A DNA stretch of 64,000 nucleotides. Origin: Sphingobacteriaceae bacterium GW460-11-11-14-LB5 (lineage in GTDB: Bacteria; Bacteroidota; Bacteroidia; Sphingobacteriales; Sphingobacteriaceae). Shown here one piece after another: positions 8,905 to 18,044 of the stretch (position 1 is the first letter of the stretch; the number at the start of each line of letters is the position of its first letter). Both the position numbers and the translations under genes were made by a program. The stretch is taken from positions 4,278,001 to 4,342,000 of the forward strand of contig CP021237.1 in assembly GCA_002151545.1 (NCBI GenBank). The letters are read 5' to 3'. Under the pieces are notes generated by a model. It did not search any database. It was not told the origin of the DNA and saw nothing but the letters and a program-made list of their open reading frames with translations.

Positions 8905-10323
8905 ATGAAACGTACAGCTCTCAGCATTTTTCTAATTCTCATCTCTTTACTTTTTGCTTGTCATACTGATCAACCAGTTGCACAAAAAAACACAGTAAAC
9001 GATGTTACACAACTAAATCCTATAAAAGTTGCTAAAATAATTACGCCACAAACTTCCGCTGAAATTATTAAAGCAGTTAAAACCCAGAATGGACCGATCT
9101 GCATAGGGGGAGGCCAATTTAGTCAAGGTGGGCAAACGGCCACAGAAAATGCTTTGCAAATTGATATGAGAAAGTTAAATCGAATATTAAGTTTCTCAAA
9201 AGAAAGAAAGGAAATTACAGTTCAGGCAGGAATAAGATGGCGTGAAATAATTCAGTTTATAGATCACTATGATTTATCGGTTAAAATTATGCAGACTTAC
9301 GCAAATTTCACGGTTGGCGGTTCGCTCAGTGTTAATGTTCATGGCCGTTATGTTGGACAGGGACCAGTAATTTTATCAGTTAAAAGTTTTAAGATTGTTT
9401 TAGCTGACGGAAGTTTCATCACCGCAAGTCCAACGGTTAATAGCAAGGTTTTTTATGCAGCTATAGGTGGCTACGGCGGAATTGGCGTAATCACCGAAGT
9501 AACCTTATTACTAACAGAGAATTATAAAATTCAGCGAAAAGACACTTTGATGGATATCGCTGCTTACAAGCAGTTTTTCTTTTCTACCATTAGAAATAAG
9601 CCTCAATTTGTATTTCATAATGCAGATATATATCCCAATAATTACACCAAAGTTAGGGCGGTTACTTATACCAAAACCGAAAAGAAATTAACTGTAACCG
9701 AGCGCTTAAAACCAAACGACAAAAACTTTGGGCTGAAAAGATTTGCAATGAAAGTTGTAGCCAGTTCTGATTTTGGAAAGTGGCTAAGACAACACCTGAT
9801 AGACCCCATACATTATACAGGTAAAGTTGTTGAGTGGAGAAATTATGAAGCTACCTACGATGTAAAGGATCTAGAACCCAATTCAAGAAAAAAAGCAACC
9901 TATGTTTTACAAGAATATTTTACACCAATAAATCATTTTGAGTCCTTTTATCCAAAGATGGTCAAAGTGCTAAAAGATAATGATGTAAATGTAATCAATA
10001 TTTCAGTAAGGCATGCGAATAAGGATTCTGGATCGTACCTCGCCTGGGCTAAGGAAGAAGTTTTTGCATTCGTAATTTATTATAAGCAGGAAGTATCTGA
10101 TGCAGAAAAAGTAAAAGTAACCAAATGGACAAGAGCTTTGATTGATGCATCTTTATCTGAAAAGGGCACCTACTATCTTCCCTACCAAATACAGGCTACT
10201 CAATCACAGTTTTCAAAAGGCTATCCGAATGCAGAAGCATTTTTTAAACTAAAGAAAAAATACGACCCAGACTATAAATTTAGAAATAAACTTTTTGATG
10301 CTTATTATAGACCTAAAGATTAA
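8905..10323 (+). CDS. Exported FAD-linked oxidase (PCMH-type flavoprotein)
   Basis: A 472-residue flavoprotein with a lipoprotein signal (MKRTALSIFLILISLLFAC, Cys at 19). The PCMH-type FAD-binding region runs from about residue 40 to 210, with a GGG loop in CIGGGQFSQGG, NVHGRYVGQGP and the closing GYGGIGVITEV. The C-terminal substrate domain ends with KYDPDYKFRNKLFDAYY, as in aldonolactone oxidase and DprE1/alditol oxidase relatives. It likely oxidises a sugar-derived or lactone substrate in the periplasm, which is unusual because most relatives are cytoplasmic. Substrate not assigned. Single gene. Confidence 0.85.
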   Translation: MKRTALSIFLILISLLFACHTDQPVAQKNTVNDVTQLNPIKVAKIITPQTSAEIIKAVKTQNGPICIGGGQFSQGGQTATENALQIDMRKLNRILSFSKERKEITVQAGIRWREIIQFIDHYDLSVKIMQTYANFTVGGSLSVNVHGRYVGQGPVILSVKSFKIVLADGSFITASPTVNSKVFYAAIGGYGGIGVITEVTLLLTENYKIQRKDTLMDIAAYKQFFFSTIRNKPQFVFHNADIYPNNYTKVRAVTYTKTEKKLTVTERLKPNDKNFGLKRFAMKVVASSDFGKWLRQHLIDPIHYTGKVVEWRNYEATYDVKDLEPNSRKKATYVLQEYFTPINHFESFYPKMVKVLKDNDVNVINISVRHANKDSGSYLAWAKEEVFAFVIYYKQEVSDAEKVKVTKWTRALIDASLSEKGTYYLPYQIQATQSQFSKGYPNAEAFFKLKKKYDPDYKFRNKLFDAYYRPKD

Positions 10324-10493
10324 CGATTTAAAAAGGGCGGGCCATTTGAATCAGCTAAATTGTTATGACCTCTCAATTAAACCCTGAAATCTATCTTTAT
10401 GCCCTCCATTTCTTAATGGTCAATTTTTAAAATCAATTGCTTTATTGTTTGACCACCTAAGTCACCTGAGAACATTAAAGTTGACAAACCCTA

Positions 10494-11018
10494 TTAATTT
10501 TTCAGCAAACTCCGTACAGAAACCTGTGGTGTTTCACCCGCAGGTACTATAAAAATGGCGTCATTTTCTATCGCTTGCCCTTCATCGAAATAATAACCTG
10601 CGGTAACCGGCATTATCGCGCTGATCATTTTTCCGTCTTTATCTTTGGTATAATAGGTAACGTTTATTAAATGGCTTTTCATACCAACCTGAACCTTTTT
10701 AGAAGTTAACCTTGCTCCTGTTGCGTTAATGCAATCCAGCTCAATAATTTTTGAATTGCCGATGGCTGATAAATCCAGCGAACTGGCCAAACGGATGTTA
10801 AAAGATTTGCCTGTATTGTTTTTCACAGAAGCCAAAACTTTATAGCGGTCGAAATCCTGATCTTTTATGGTTAACTTTTCCTTATTTACAACGGTATAGG
10901 TTACCGCAATTCCATTTAAATTTACAGTTTCTCCGTCTTTAATCTGCTGTGCATTTACGGTTGTTTTAAGTCCCAAAAAAAGCAGCAAAAAAGCTATAGT
11001 TTTGATACATTTTATCAT
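10494..11018 (-). CDS. Small secreted protein of unknown function
   Basis: A 174-residue protein with a signal peptide (MIKCIKTIAFLLLFLGLKTTVNAQ, cleavage after about residue 24). The mature part is beta-rich (VNLNGIAVTYTVVNKEKLTI, YKVLASVKNNTGKSFNIRLA), suggesting an immunoglobulin-like or DUF4352-like sandwich, but no family can be named. It ends 476 bp before the FAD oxidase numbering region reverses, and lies downstream of the serine hydrolase on the same strand (75 bp gap), so they might be co-transcribed in the order amidohydrolase, hydrolase, this gene. Confidence 0.7.
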   Translation of the reverse strand: MIKCIKTIAFLLLFLGLKTTVNAQQIKDGETVNLNGIAVTYTVVNKEKLTIKDQDFDRYKVLASVKNNTGKSFNIRLASSLDLSAIGNSKIIELDCINATGARLTSKKVQVGMKSHLINVTYYTKDKDGKMISAIMPVTAGYYFDEGQAIENDAIFIVPAGETPQVSVRSLLKN

Positions 11019-11092
11019 CAGTATTCTGTTTTAGGTTTAGGTACTGAAATTACAAATAATAATTAAATCTGCTCCATCCTTACTATAACATT

Positions 11093-12910
11093 CTATTTCT
11101 TCGACTCGTCAATAGCTTTGTTTACTACATCCTCAATCCTGCCTCTAATTTTTAAGTTCGATAACTTATCGGTAACGGTGGGATTAACACGGTTTGATAA
11201 AAACACATATACCAAACCTCTTGATGGATCGACCCAAACGCAGGTTCCGGTATAACCTGTATGACCATAAGTTTGAGGAGAAGCCAGCTCTGAAGGATAA
11301 TGTTTGGTCGTATCCGGATCCCAGCGATCGAAACCTAAACCCCTGCGGCTTACATTCGATTGTTTCGACGTAAACATATCTACCGTTGAATTTTTGAAAT
11401 ATGTTACACCACCATAAGTACCGCGGTTTAAAAGCATCTGATAAATAATAGCCAGATCGTTAGCACTGGCAAATAAACCGGCATGACCAGATACACCACC
11501 GGCCAAAGCTGCGCCCTGATCATGAACATAACCCACTAGCAAAGTTTTTCTGAAATACTTATCATCTTCTGTCGGTATGATCTGCTCCGGTTTAAAACGG
11601 TTACGTGGTAAAAAACCTGCGGTTTGCATACCCAATGGCTTATAAAAGTTTTCGTAGGTATATTGGTTTAAAGGTTCTTCGCTAATGTGTTCAACAATAT
11701 CTTTCATCACATACATGCTGATATCGCTGTACACATATTTACCACGGGTTTTAATCGGCGAATTGAGCATCTTTGGCCACATAAAGTCTTTGAAAAAGCC
11801 TTTTTTGATATAATAGTTATCGGCCACTTTGGTTGGATAAGCCGCAGATGAATCCCTGCTGTAATCGCCTGTTTTTACATAATCATGAAAAGGAATGTAA
11901 GGGATAAAACCTGCCTGGTGCAACATCACTTCACGCACCTGAATATTGTTCATGGGTGTAGTACGCGCTTTCGGGATATAAGCGCCAATATTGGTATCCA
12001 GTTTCAGCTTTCCTTCTTCAAACAAACGCATTACCGCAGGGGTAGTTGCGGTTACCTTGGTTACCGAAGCCAGATCGAAAATATCGGTTACCTGATCAGG
12101 CACATGGGTATCGTAGGTATGGGTACCGTAAGCTTTATTAAAGATGACTTTACCATCTTTGGCAACCAAGACCACCAGTCCGGGTGTTGCTTTTTGCGCT
12201 ATCGCTTCGGCAGCAATAGCATCAATCTCTTTTAAGTTATTCGAATTTAAACCCGCATCTTCAGGCACGGTGTATTTTAAGCGGGTGGCGGTTGTTGTAA
12301 AACCCAAGCCCATGGTATAACGCGCCGAGTAAGCTGTAGTTAATTTATTTGAAGCGGCAATTCCACCAAAAATATACTGCGGAACAATGGCTGCAGCATC
12401 CATATTGTTTTGACCTGTCCATACAATTGGCGATTTTAATAAATCGAATGATTTTAAACCAGGTCCGTTACCAAAAAAAGAAATGATTACCTGTTTATTT
12501 TTGCTGATACTGTTGATGAAATTGATGTATTTCGCTTTGCTTACATTTTGATCATCAATGGTAATTAGAATGGTATTAAAATATTTAAGATCATCTTCTA
12601 AATCGTTCAGGTTCACACTATCTTTATAAGAATCGGCAGAAAATGAAGTGATTTTACCATATTTATTGGCCAAACTATCGAACACGGTACTATAAGCAAA
12701 GCTCAGACTAACCGAAGCAATATTCTTTTTCTCCAATGATTTTAAAGGAATAATGCCCTCCTGATTGTTTAACAACACGGTTGTATTGGCTATGGCATTA
12801 GCAATAGCCAGTTTTTTCTCATTCGCTGTATGCTCCTGTGCGCAAGCCATTAAACATAAAATATTGCAGCAAAATGCTACAGCCAGGATACACAATCTAT
12901 TTCGCTTCAT
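11093..12910 (-). CDS. Serine hydrolase (beta-lactamase family) with GH3 C-terminal-like module
   Basis: A 605-residue exported protein. Residues about 215-600 form a class C beta-lactamase/esterase domain: nucleophile motif SVTK (Ser282, Lys285), YSD in KYVYSDISMYVMKD as the Tyr motif, and YGHTGYTGT near the C-terminus as the HTG box. Residues about 30-200 look like the C-terminal domain of GH3 enzymes (NTTVLLNNQEGIIPL). In many Sphingobacteriaceae relatives a NagZ-type GH3 catalytic domain precedes these modules; here it is absent. Likely a periplasmic peptidase, esterase or peptidoglycan-acting hydrolase. It overlaps the upstream amidohydrolase by 14 bp, indicating a shared transcript. Confidence 0.88.
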   Translation of the reverse strand: MKRNRLCILAVAFCCNILCLMACAQEHTANEKKLAIANAIANTTVLLNNQEGIIPLKSLEKKNIASVSLSFAYSTVFDSLANKYGKITSFSADSYKDSVNLNDLEDDLKYFNTILITIDDQNVSKAKYINFINSISKNKQVIISFFGNGPGLKSFDLLKSPIVWTGQNNMDAAAIVPQYIFGGIAASNKLTTAYSARYTMGLGFTTTATRLKYTVPEDAGLNSNNLKEIDAIAAEAIAQKATPGLVVLVAKDGKVIFNKAYGTHTYDTHVPDQVTDIFDLASVTKVTATTPAVMRLFEEGKLKLDTNIGAYIPKARTTPMNNIQVREVMLHQAGFIPYIPFHDYVKTGDYSRDSSAAYPTKVADNYYIKKGFFKDFMWPKMLNSPIKTRGKYVYSDISMYVMKDIVEHISEEPLNQYTYENFYKPLGMQTAGFLPRNRFKPEQIIPTEDDKYFRKTLLVGYVHDQGAALAGGVSGHAGLFASANDLAIIYQMLLNRGTYGGVTYFKNSTVDMFTSKQSNVSRRGLGFDRWDPDTTKHYPSELASPQTYGHTGYTGTCVWVDPSRGLVYVFLSNRVNPTVTDKLSNLKIRGRIEDVVNKAIDESKK

Positions 12911-14531
12911 ATACTTTTTCTCCGTTCAGGTAGGTTTTTAAAACTTTGGTTTTTAATATGTTTTGTGGTGTTGATTTCAAAATATCGTGGTCGAGTATTA
13001 CAAAATCGGCTAATTTGCCTTTCTCCAAACTGCCCTTTTCATGTTCTTCAAAATTGGCTTTTGCTGCCCAGATGGTCATTCCACGTAAAGCTTCTTCGGG
13101 TGTTAAGGCATTTTCCATCTGGAAGCCTCCTTTAGGGAAACCTTTTGCATCTTCTCTCACTGTTGCTGCATAAAACGTTAATAATGGATTAATGTTTTCG
13201 ACCGGAAAATCGGTACCTAAAGGAATCCAACCATTTTGTTTTAATAATTGTTTGTACGCATAAGCACTTTTTAATCTTTCAGTACCTAAACGCTGTCCGG
13301 CCCAGTACATATCAGAAGTGGCATGCGTAGGCTGTACCGAAGGCACAATACTCGCCTTTCCAAAAAGATCAAAATCGTTCGCATTCACAACCTGGGCATG
13401 TTCAATCCGCCAGCGCTGATCGTTTTTGCCTTTTAAAATTTTATTGTAAATATTCAGGATTACCCGATTCGCCGAATCGCCAATGGCATGGGTGCACATC
13501 TGGAAATGATTGGCAGCAATTTTTGTGGCTACTTCTTCGAAATGTTTTTGATTGCTCAGCAAAAAACCCGTTTTATTGGGCATATCGCTATATGGATGCA
13601 ACAGGCAAGCCCCGCGCGAACCTAAAGCACCGTCGGCATAAACTTTAAATGCCCGAACATTCAATCGGTCGGTTTTAATCGGCCCGCGGCTAAACAGGTA
13701 TTTATAATTATCGGGTTCATCCGAAAGCATTACATAGAGCCGCATTTTGAGTTTATTCTCTTTCTGCAGTTTTTCGATAAAGTCGACCGCCAGATAACTT
13801 AAGCCGCAATCGTCAATGGTGGTTAAACCAGCAGCAAAGCAGTTTTTCTGCGCATCTATAAATATTTTTTCGGCTAGTTTAGCGTCTGGTGAAGGAATTT
13901 TACGTTCTACTAAAGCTACGGCATTATCAATTAAAACACCGGTGAGCTTTCCATTTTGGGTAAACATATCGCCACCTTCCAATTTCTGCTCGCCTTTAAT
14001 ACCGGCATCATCCAAGGCTTTTTGGTTGGCAATGGCCGCATGCCCATCGATACGGTTTAAGAATACCGGGCGATCTGGAAAAAGTGCCGTTAGTTTTTCA
14101 TTTGTCGGGAAGGCTTTATTGTCCCAATCGTTTTGGTCCCAGCCATTACCGATTAACCAGCCATCGGGGTGCGTTTTAGCAAAATCAGTTAAGCGGGCAA
14201 GCACTTCATCCCAGGATTTTGTTTCCCTTAAATCGGCTGTTTGCAAACTTTGTCCATAGCCATAAAAATGGGCATGTGCATCTATAAAACCGGGATAAAT
14301 AGCCTTACCGTCTGCATTAATTTCTTCTTTGCCCGCAAATCTGGCCCTGATATCCTCACTTTTACCCAACGCCAAAATTTTGCCCTCTTTTATAGCGAAA
14401 GCTTCAACCGTATCAAATGTATTGTTAACGGTATACACTTTTGCGTGATAGACAATTACATCAACTTTTTCCTTTTGGTTACAGGAGCTGAGCAGCAGAA
14501 CAAAAAAAAGGCTGTATAAAATGGATTTCAT
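12897..14531 (-). CDS. Lipoprotein amidohydrolase, YtcJ-like
   Basis: A 544-residue metal-dependent amidohydrolase of the YtcJ/Amidohydro_3 type, with a lipoprotein signal (MKSILYSLFFVLLLSSC, Cys17). Metal and active-site segments are visible: FIDAHAHFYGYG early in the barrel, THAIGDSANR, RIEHAQVV and LGTDFPVE near the end. The C-terminal strand KGKLADFVILDHDI closes the composite beta-sandwich. The family hydrolyses C-N bonds of varied, often N-acyl or cyclic amide, substrates; the substrate here is unknown. Being exported, it acts in the periplasm or at the outer membrane. Its 3' end overlaps the serine hydrolase gene. Confidence 0.93.
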   Translation of the reverse strand: MKSILYSLFFVLLLSSCNQKEKVDVIVYHAKVYTVNNTFDTVEAFAIKEGKILALGKSEDIRARFAGKEEINADGKAIYPGFIDAHAHFYGYGQSLQTADLRETKSWDEVLARLTDFAKTHPDGWLIGNGWDQNDWDNKAFPTNEKLTALFPDRPVFLNRIDGHAAIANQKALDDAGIKGEQKLEGGDMFTQNGKLTGVLIDNAVALVERKIPSPDAKLAEKIFIDAQKNCFAAGLTTIDDCGLSYLAVDFIEKLQKENKLKMRLYVMLSDEPDNYKYLFSRGPIKTDRLNVRAFKVYADGALGSRGACLLHPYSDMPNKTGFLLSNQKHFEEVATKIAANHFQMCTHAIGDSANRVILNIYNKILKGKNDQRWRIEHAQVVNANDFDLFGKASIVPSVQPTHATSDMYWAGQRLGTERLKSAYAYKQLLKQNGWIPLGTDFPVENINPLLTFYAATVREDAKGFPKGGFQMENALTPEEALRGMTIWAAKANFEEHEKGSLEKGKLADFVILDHDILKSTPQNILKTKVLKTYLNGEKVYEAK

Positions 14532-15159
14532 ATCGATAAAGATAGAAAATTGAAAGCATTTGGATTTGTAAATTCGGTTTTACAGAGGGTAGAATTTTTT
14601 GGCTCGGAAACACAGAATGCATGGATTTTATTTTCTTGGTTTCTTGCCACAGAAGCACCGAAAGTACAGCTTTCGTTCTCTTATTTTTTTTGCCACGGAA
14701 ACACGGAAAGCATGGATTTTTAATTTACGCCTTGGCCTGTGCTTCACAGACAACCTCAATAACAACATTTTTGCGTAATAGATCCTGAAACAAGTTCAGG
14801 AGGACGACTCTTCGTAACCTGGATGATTGATTACTGCGTTTGTAATGACTGGCTCAAGTGAAATAAACCCGATGGAAGCGGTTCCGATCCTTCATCGGAA
14901 TTAGCGGACAGCGGGACTACCCGAACCGACTGGCACCGGAACCTGCTTTTCAAAAAAAGAAAATAAGAAACTGAAGTATAAGCAATTAATTCGTTCTCAA
15001 ACAGATTCTTTACGGCACTCCGCATGACAACTCAAGAAAAACAAGCCTGCCAGGCAATTAATTCTATTTAGCTACAGTCATTTACATGTTGAGTTTTAAA
15101 CAAATCGGGTTCTTTAAGCTTATTTTGCATAATTTAGCGAATTCACTTTGCCATAATAC
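14532..15159. other. Intergenic region with repeats between divergent genes
   Basis: Holds two copies of a CACGGAAACACGGAAAGCATGG-like phrase (about 14645 and 14693), a CCTGAA-loop-TTCAGG hairpin (14784-14800), and a copy of the dispersed structured element described separately at 14862-14925. A frame at 14831-15025 (minus) reads across the element and is not considered coding. Confidence 0.6.
14862..14925 (+). ncRNA. Dispersed structured element, copy 1
   Basis: Outer pairing CCCG (14868-14871) with CGGG (14912-14915) encloses a perfect 7-bp hairpin (14882-14888 with 14894-14900, loop CCTTC). The core reads ACCCGATGGAAGCGG before and AGCGGACAGCGGGACTAC after the hairpin, shared with other copies in this window. 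It may belong to a described Bacteroidota RNA motif (Flavo-1 is a candidate) or be a mobile repeat; not verified. Confidence 0.5.
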
Positions 15160-16998
15160 ATGACTGATATTATTCACTTATTGCCTGATGCTGTTGCCAA
15201 TCAAATTGCTGCCGGAGAAGTTGTTCAACGACCTGCCTCAGCGGTAAAGGAATTGCTCGAAAATTCGATAGATGCCGGCGCAGATAAAATTCAACTGGTA
15301 GTAAAAGATGCCGGTAAGGCACTGATTCAGATTATAGATAACGGCTGTGGAATGAGCGTTACCGATGCCAGAATGTGTTTCGAACGCCACGCCACCTCGA
15401 AAGTAAAAAAAGCAGAAGATTTATTTGCCATCCGCACTATGGGTTTCCGTGGTGAGGCCATGGCTTCTATTGCGGCCATTTCGCAGGTAGAAATGAAAAC
15501 CCGCAGGCATGAAGACGAAATTGGTACCTGCATTTCAATAGAAGGTGCACAGGTAACCAATCAGGAACCCGTAGCTACTTCCCCGGGAACACAGATTTCG
15601 ATTAAAAACCTATTTTTTAATACGCCAGCCAGAAGAAACTTTCTTAAAAGTAATCCGGTTGAAATGCGCCATATTCTGGATGAATTTCAACGGGTAGCCC
15701 TGGCACATCCGGGGGTGTTTTTTAGTCTGCACCATGATGGAACCGAGATTTTTAACCTGCCAAAAGGCAATTTAAAACAGCGCATTGTCCACCTTTTTGG
15801 CAATAATTATAACGAACGTTTGGTTCCTGTTGAAGAGGAAACGACCATTATTAACCTAAAAGGATATATTGGCAAGCCTGCTTTTGCAAAGAAAACCAGG
15901 GGCGAACAGTTCTTTTTTGTGAATAACCGCTTCATTAAAGATCCTTATTTGAACCATGCGGTAAGCTCTGCTTTTGAAGAGTTACTGCCTGATGATAGTT
16001 ATCCACTCTATGTACTGTTTATTGAGATCGATCCGTCGAAAATCGATGTAAACGTACATCCTACTAAAACAGAGATTAAATATCTGGACGAAAAGTCGAT
16101 TTATGCCATCATGAAATCGGCCGTAAAACGTTCCATTGGCCGGTATAACATTGCACCAACCTTAGATTTTGATCAGGAAACTGGCTTTAGCAATATGATT
16201 ACCCATAAAGCGGTTGAAGATATTGTACCACCGAGCATTAATTTTAATCCAGATTTTAATCCTTTTGCCAGCGATAGCAGTTCTACATCTGGTTATGCTA
16301 CTTCACCGAGAAATTATGAAGCCAAACCAAGTGCTAAAAACTGGGGCTCGCTTTACGAAATAACAGAACAGCCTATTGTAGAGCAAACCTCTATTTATGC
16401 GGATGAAACTGTTTTAGAAACCAAGCAAAAGCAGTACATGCAATTGCACAACCGTTATATTGTTTCGCAGATTAAGTCGGGATTAATGGTAATTGACCAG
16501 CAAATGGCACATGAGCGGATCCTTTACGAACGTTTTCTCGTACATCTGGATGACCGCAAAGGTGCATCGCAGCAGAGTTTATTTCCTCAAACCATTACAC
16601 TTAATGCCAACGATTTTGAACTGGCTAAAAGTTTACTGGATGATATAAAAAGTTTAGGCTTTGATGTACGGGAATTTGGGAAAAATACGTTGGTAGTAGA
16701 AGGTGTTCCTGTTGACCTGGGCAGCAGTAACATTAACGAAACACAGTTATTTGAACAATTGATTGAGGGCTTTAAAAACTCACAACAAGAATTAAAACTA
16801 AGCAAACGCGACAGCCTTGCCAGGAGTTTAGCAAAAAACAGTGCCATTAAAGCAGGAACGAGCCTTGGCCAGGAAGAAATGAATACCTTGATTGATGAAC
16901 TTTTTGCCTGTAAAACGCCTAACTTTAGCGTGAGTGGTAAACCGATTATCCAAACCATTACTTTGGCAGAACTGGATAAAAAGTTTGAGAAAGGTTAG
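15160..16998 (+). CDS. mutL: DNA mismatch repair protein MutL
   Basis: A 612-residue MutL: GHKL ATPase with ELLENSIDAGA, DNGCGM, RHATSK and GFRGEAMASI (residues about 25-105), S5-like domain to about 330, a Ser/Asn-rich linker, and a C-terminal dimerisation/endonuclease domain. The metal-binding motif that reads DQHAxxExxxxE in nicking MutL homologues appears here as DQQMAHERILYE, and the C-terminal CPHGRP motif is replaced by a TPNFSVSGKP stretch. It partners MutS in strand-specific repair. Single gene preceded by about 130 bp of AT-rich DNA. Confidence 0.97.
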   Translation: MTDIIHLLPDAVANQIAAGEVVQRPASAVKELLENSIDAGADKIQLVVKDAGKALIQIIDNGCGMSVTDARMCFERHATSKVKKAEDLFAIRTMGFRGEAMASIAAISQVEMKTRRHEDEIGTCISIEGAQVTNQEPVATSPGTQISIKNLFFNTPARRNFLKSNPVEMRHILDEFQRVALAHPGVFFSLHHDGTEIFNLPKGNLKQRIVHLFGNNYNERLVPVEEETTIINLKGYIGKPAFAKKTRGEQFFFVNNRFIKDPYLNHAVSSAFEELLPDDSYPLYVLFIEIDPSKIDVNVHPTKTEIKYLDEKSIYAIMKSAVKRSIGRYNIAPTLDFDQETGFSNMITHKAVEDIVPPSINFNPDFNPFASDSSSTSGYATSPRNYEAKPSAKNWGSLYEITEQPIVEQTSIYADETVLETKQKQYMQLHNRYIVSQIKSGLMVIDQQMAHERILYERFLVHLDDRKGASQQSLFPQTITLNANDFELAKSLLDDIKSLGFDVREFGKNTLVVEGVPVDLGSSNINETQLFEQLIEGFKNSQQELKLSKRDSLARSLAKNSAIKAGTSLGQEEMNTLIDELFACKTPNFSVSGKPIIQTITLAELDKKFEKG

Positions 16999-17312
16999 AA
17001 AGGTCGGAGGTCCGGAGTCGGAGGTCGGAAGACTAAGAGAAAAAGTCGGAGGTCAGGGGTCCGAAGACCGAAGATTGATTGGCATAGCAGAAGTTGAAGC
17101 CAACTAAACAGTTAACCAGCTTAAACAATTAACCAGGTTAAGCGTTTGGAGTTGGGCGTTTGGAGTATTAAGCTGGAATTCAGGAGAAGTCTGGTGATTA
17201 ACGGTCATACAAAACTTAGATGCCCTTAGGTTTCTGAGGTGGTAAAAAAATTTGGAGTTAGGCGTTTAGCGTCGATTAACCCTTTTAAAAAATAACCGAT
17301 TTTTAAAATTAA
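16999..17312. repeat. Degenerate short tandem repeats
   Basis: After the mutL stop, 17000-17070 consists of near-heptameric units of the type GGTCGGAG/GTCCGGA. From about 17090 it changes to units like AGTTAACCAG and GTTTGGAGTTGGGC. These resemble the heptamer arrays seen at 45458, 48150, 49347, 49595, 50990 and 57498. No coding potential seen. Confidence 0.6.
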
Positions 17313-18044
17313 ATGAATAACATATATATTCCACCAGTAGTAAAAAACCTACTGATTATTAACATCTTATTTTTCGTGGCTAGCTACCTGCTAACAACGC
17401 TCCACCTTGATGATCGGTTAGCAGTATATTATTTTGATTCTCCGAAGTTTGAGTTATGGCAGCCGATTAGCTATATGTTTATGCACGGTGGCATAGCACA
17501 CATCTTTTTTAACATGTTTGCATTGTATTCCTTTGGAAGTTTGTTAGAATCGAGATGGGGAGGCAAAAAATTTATTATCTTTTATTTTATTACCGGATTA
17601 GGAGCACTTGCATTACAATGGGCCGTACAAGCTTACGAAGTACACCAGATTATCGGTAGTGCCACTAATAACGGAAAGATAAATCTTACCGCATTATTTC
17701 AGGGAGAGTTTAATACACAACAACTTTCAATGGCACAGGCGGTTACGTTACGCAGCATTTATTTCGGCGGCATGGTTGGTGCCTCTGGTGCTATTTTTGG
17801 TTTACTGGTGGCCTTTGGCATGCTTTATCCAAATGCCGAGCTGCTAATTATGTTTATTCCGGTTCCGGTAAAAGCAAAATATATTATACCAATTTATATT
17901 TTAGTAGAGTTATCTTTGGGTGTTGCCCAGTTTGAGGGCGATTCTATTGCCCATTATGCCCACCTTGGGGGCGCTTTAATTGGCTTTATACTGGTTAAAA
18001 TATGGAAAGACAAAAACGATACATTTTATACACTCTATGAATAA
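17313..18044 (+). CDS. Rhomboid family intramembrane serine protease (first of a pair)
   Basis: A 243-residue polytopic membrane protein. The rhomboid catalytic dyad is Ser148 in VGASGAIFG and His207 in AHLGGALIGF; the conserved HGGIAHIFFNM segment (about residues 58-68) and the ExRWG-like loop (ESRWGGKKF) are also present. Rhomboids cleave single-span membrane proteins within the lipid bilayer. Its stop codon overlaps the next rhomboid gene by 8 bp, so the two are translationally coupled. Substrate unknown. Confidence 0.93.
   Translation: MNNIYIPPVVKNLLIINILFFVASYLLTTLHLDDRLAVYYFDSPKFELWQPISYMFMHGGIAHIFFNMFALYSFGSLLESRWGGKKFIIFYFITGLGALALQWAVQAYEVHQIIGSATNNGKINLTALFQGEFNTQQLSMAQAVTLRSIYFGGMVGASGAIFGLLVAFGMLYPNAELLIMFIPVPVKAKYIIPIYILVELSLGVAQFEGDSIAHYAHLGGALIGFILVKIWKDKNDTFYTLYE

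Noticed and set aside
14831..15025. Open frame on the minus strand upstream of mutL
   Set aside because: It lies across the structured element and repeat; no coding bias or start context.
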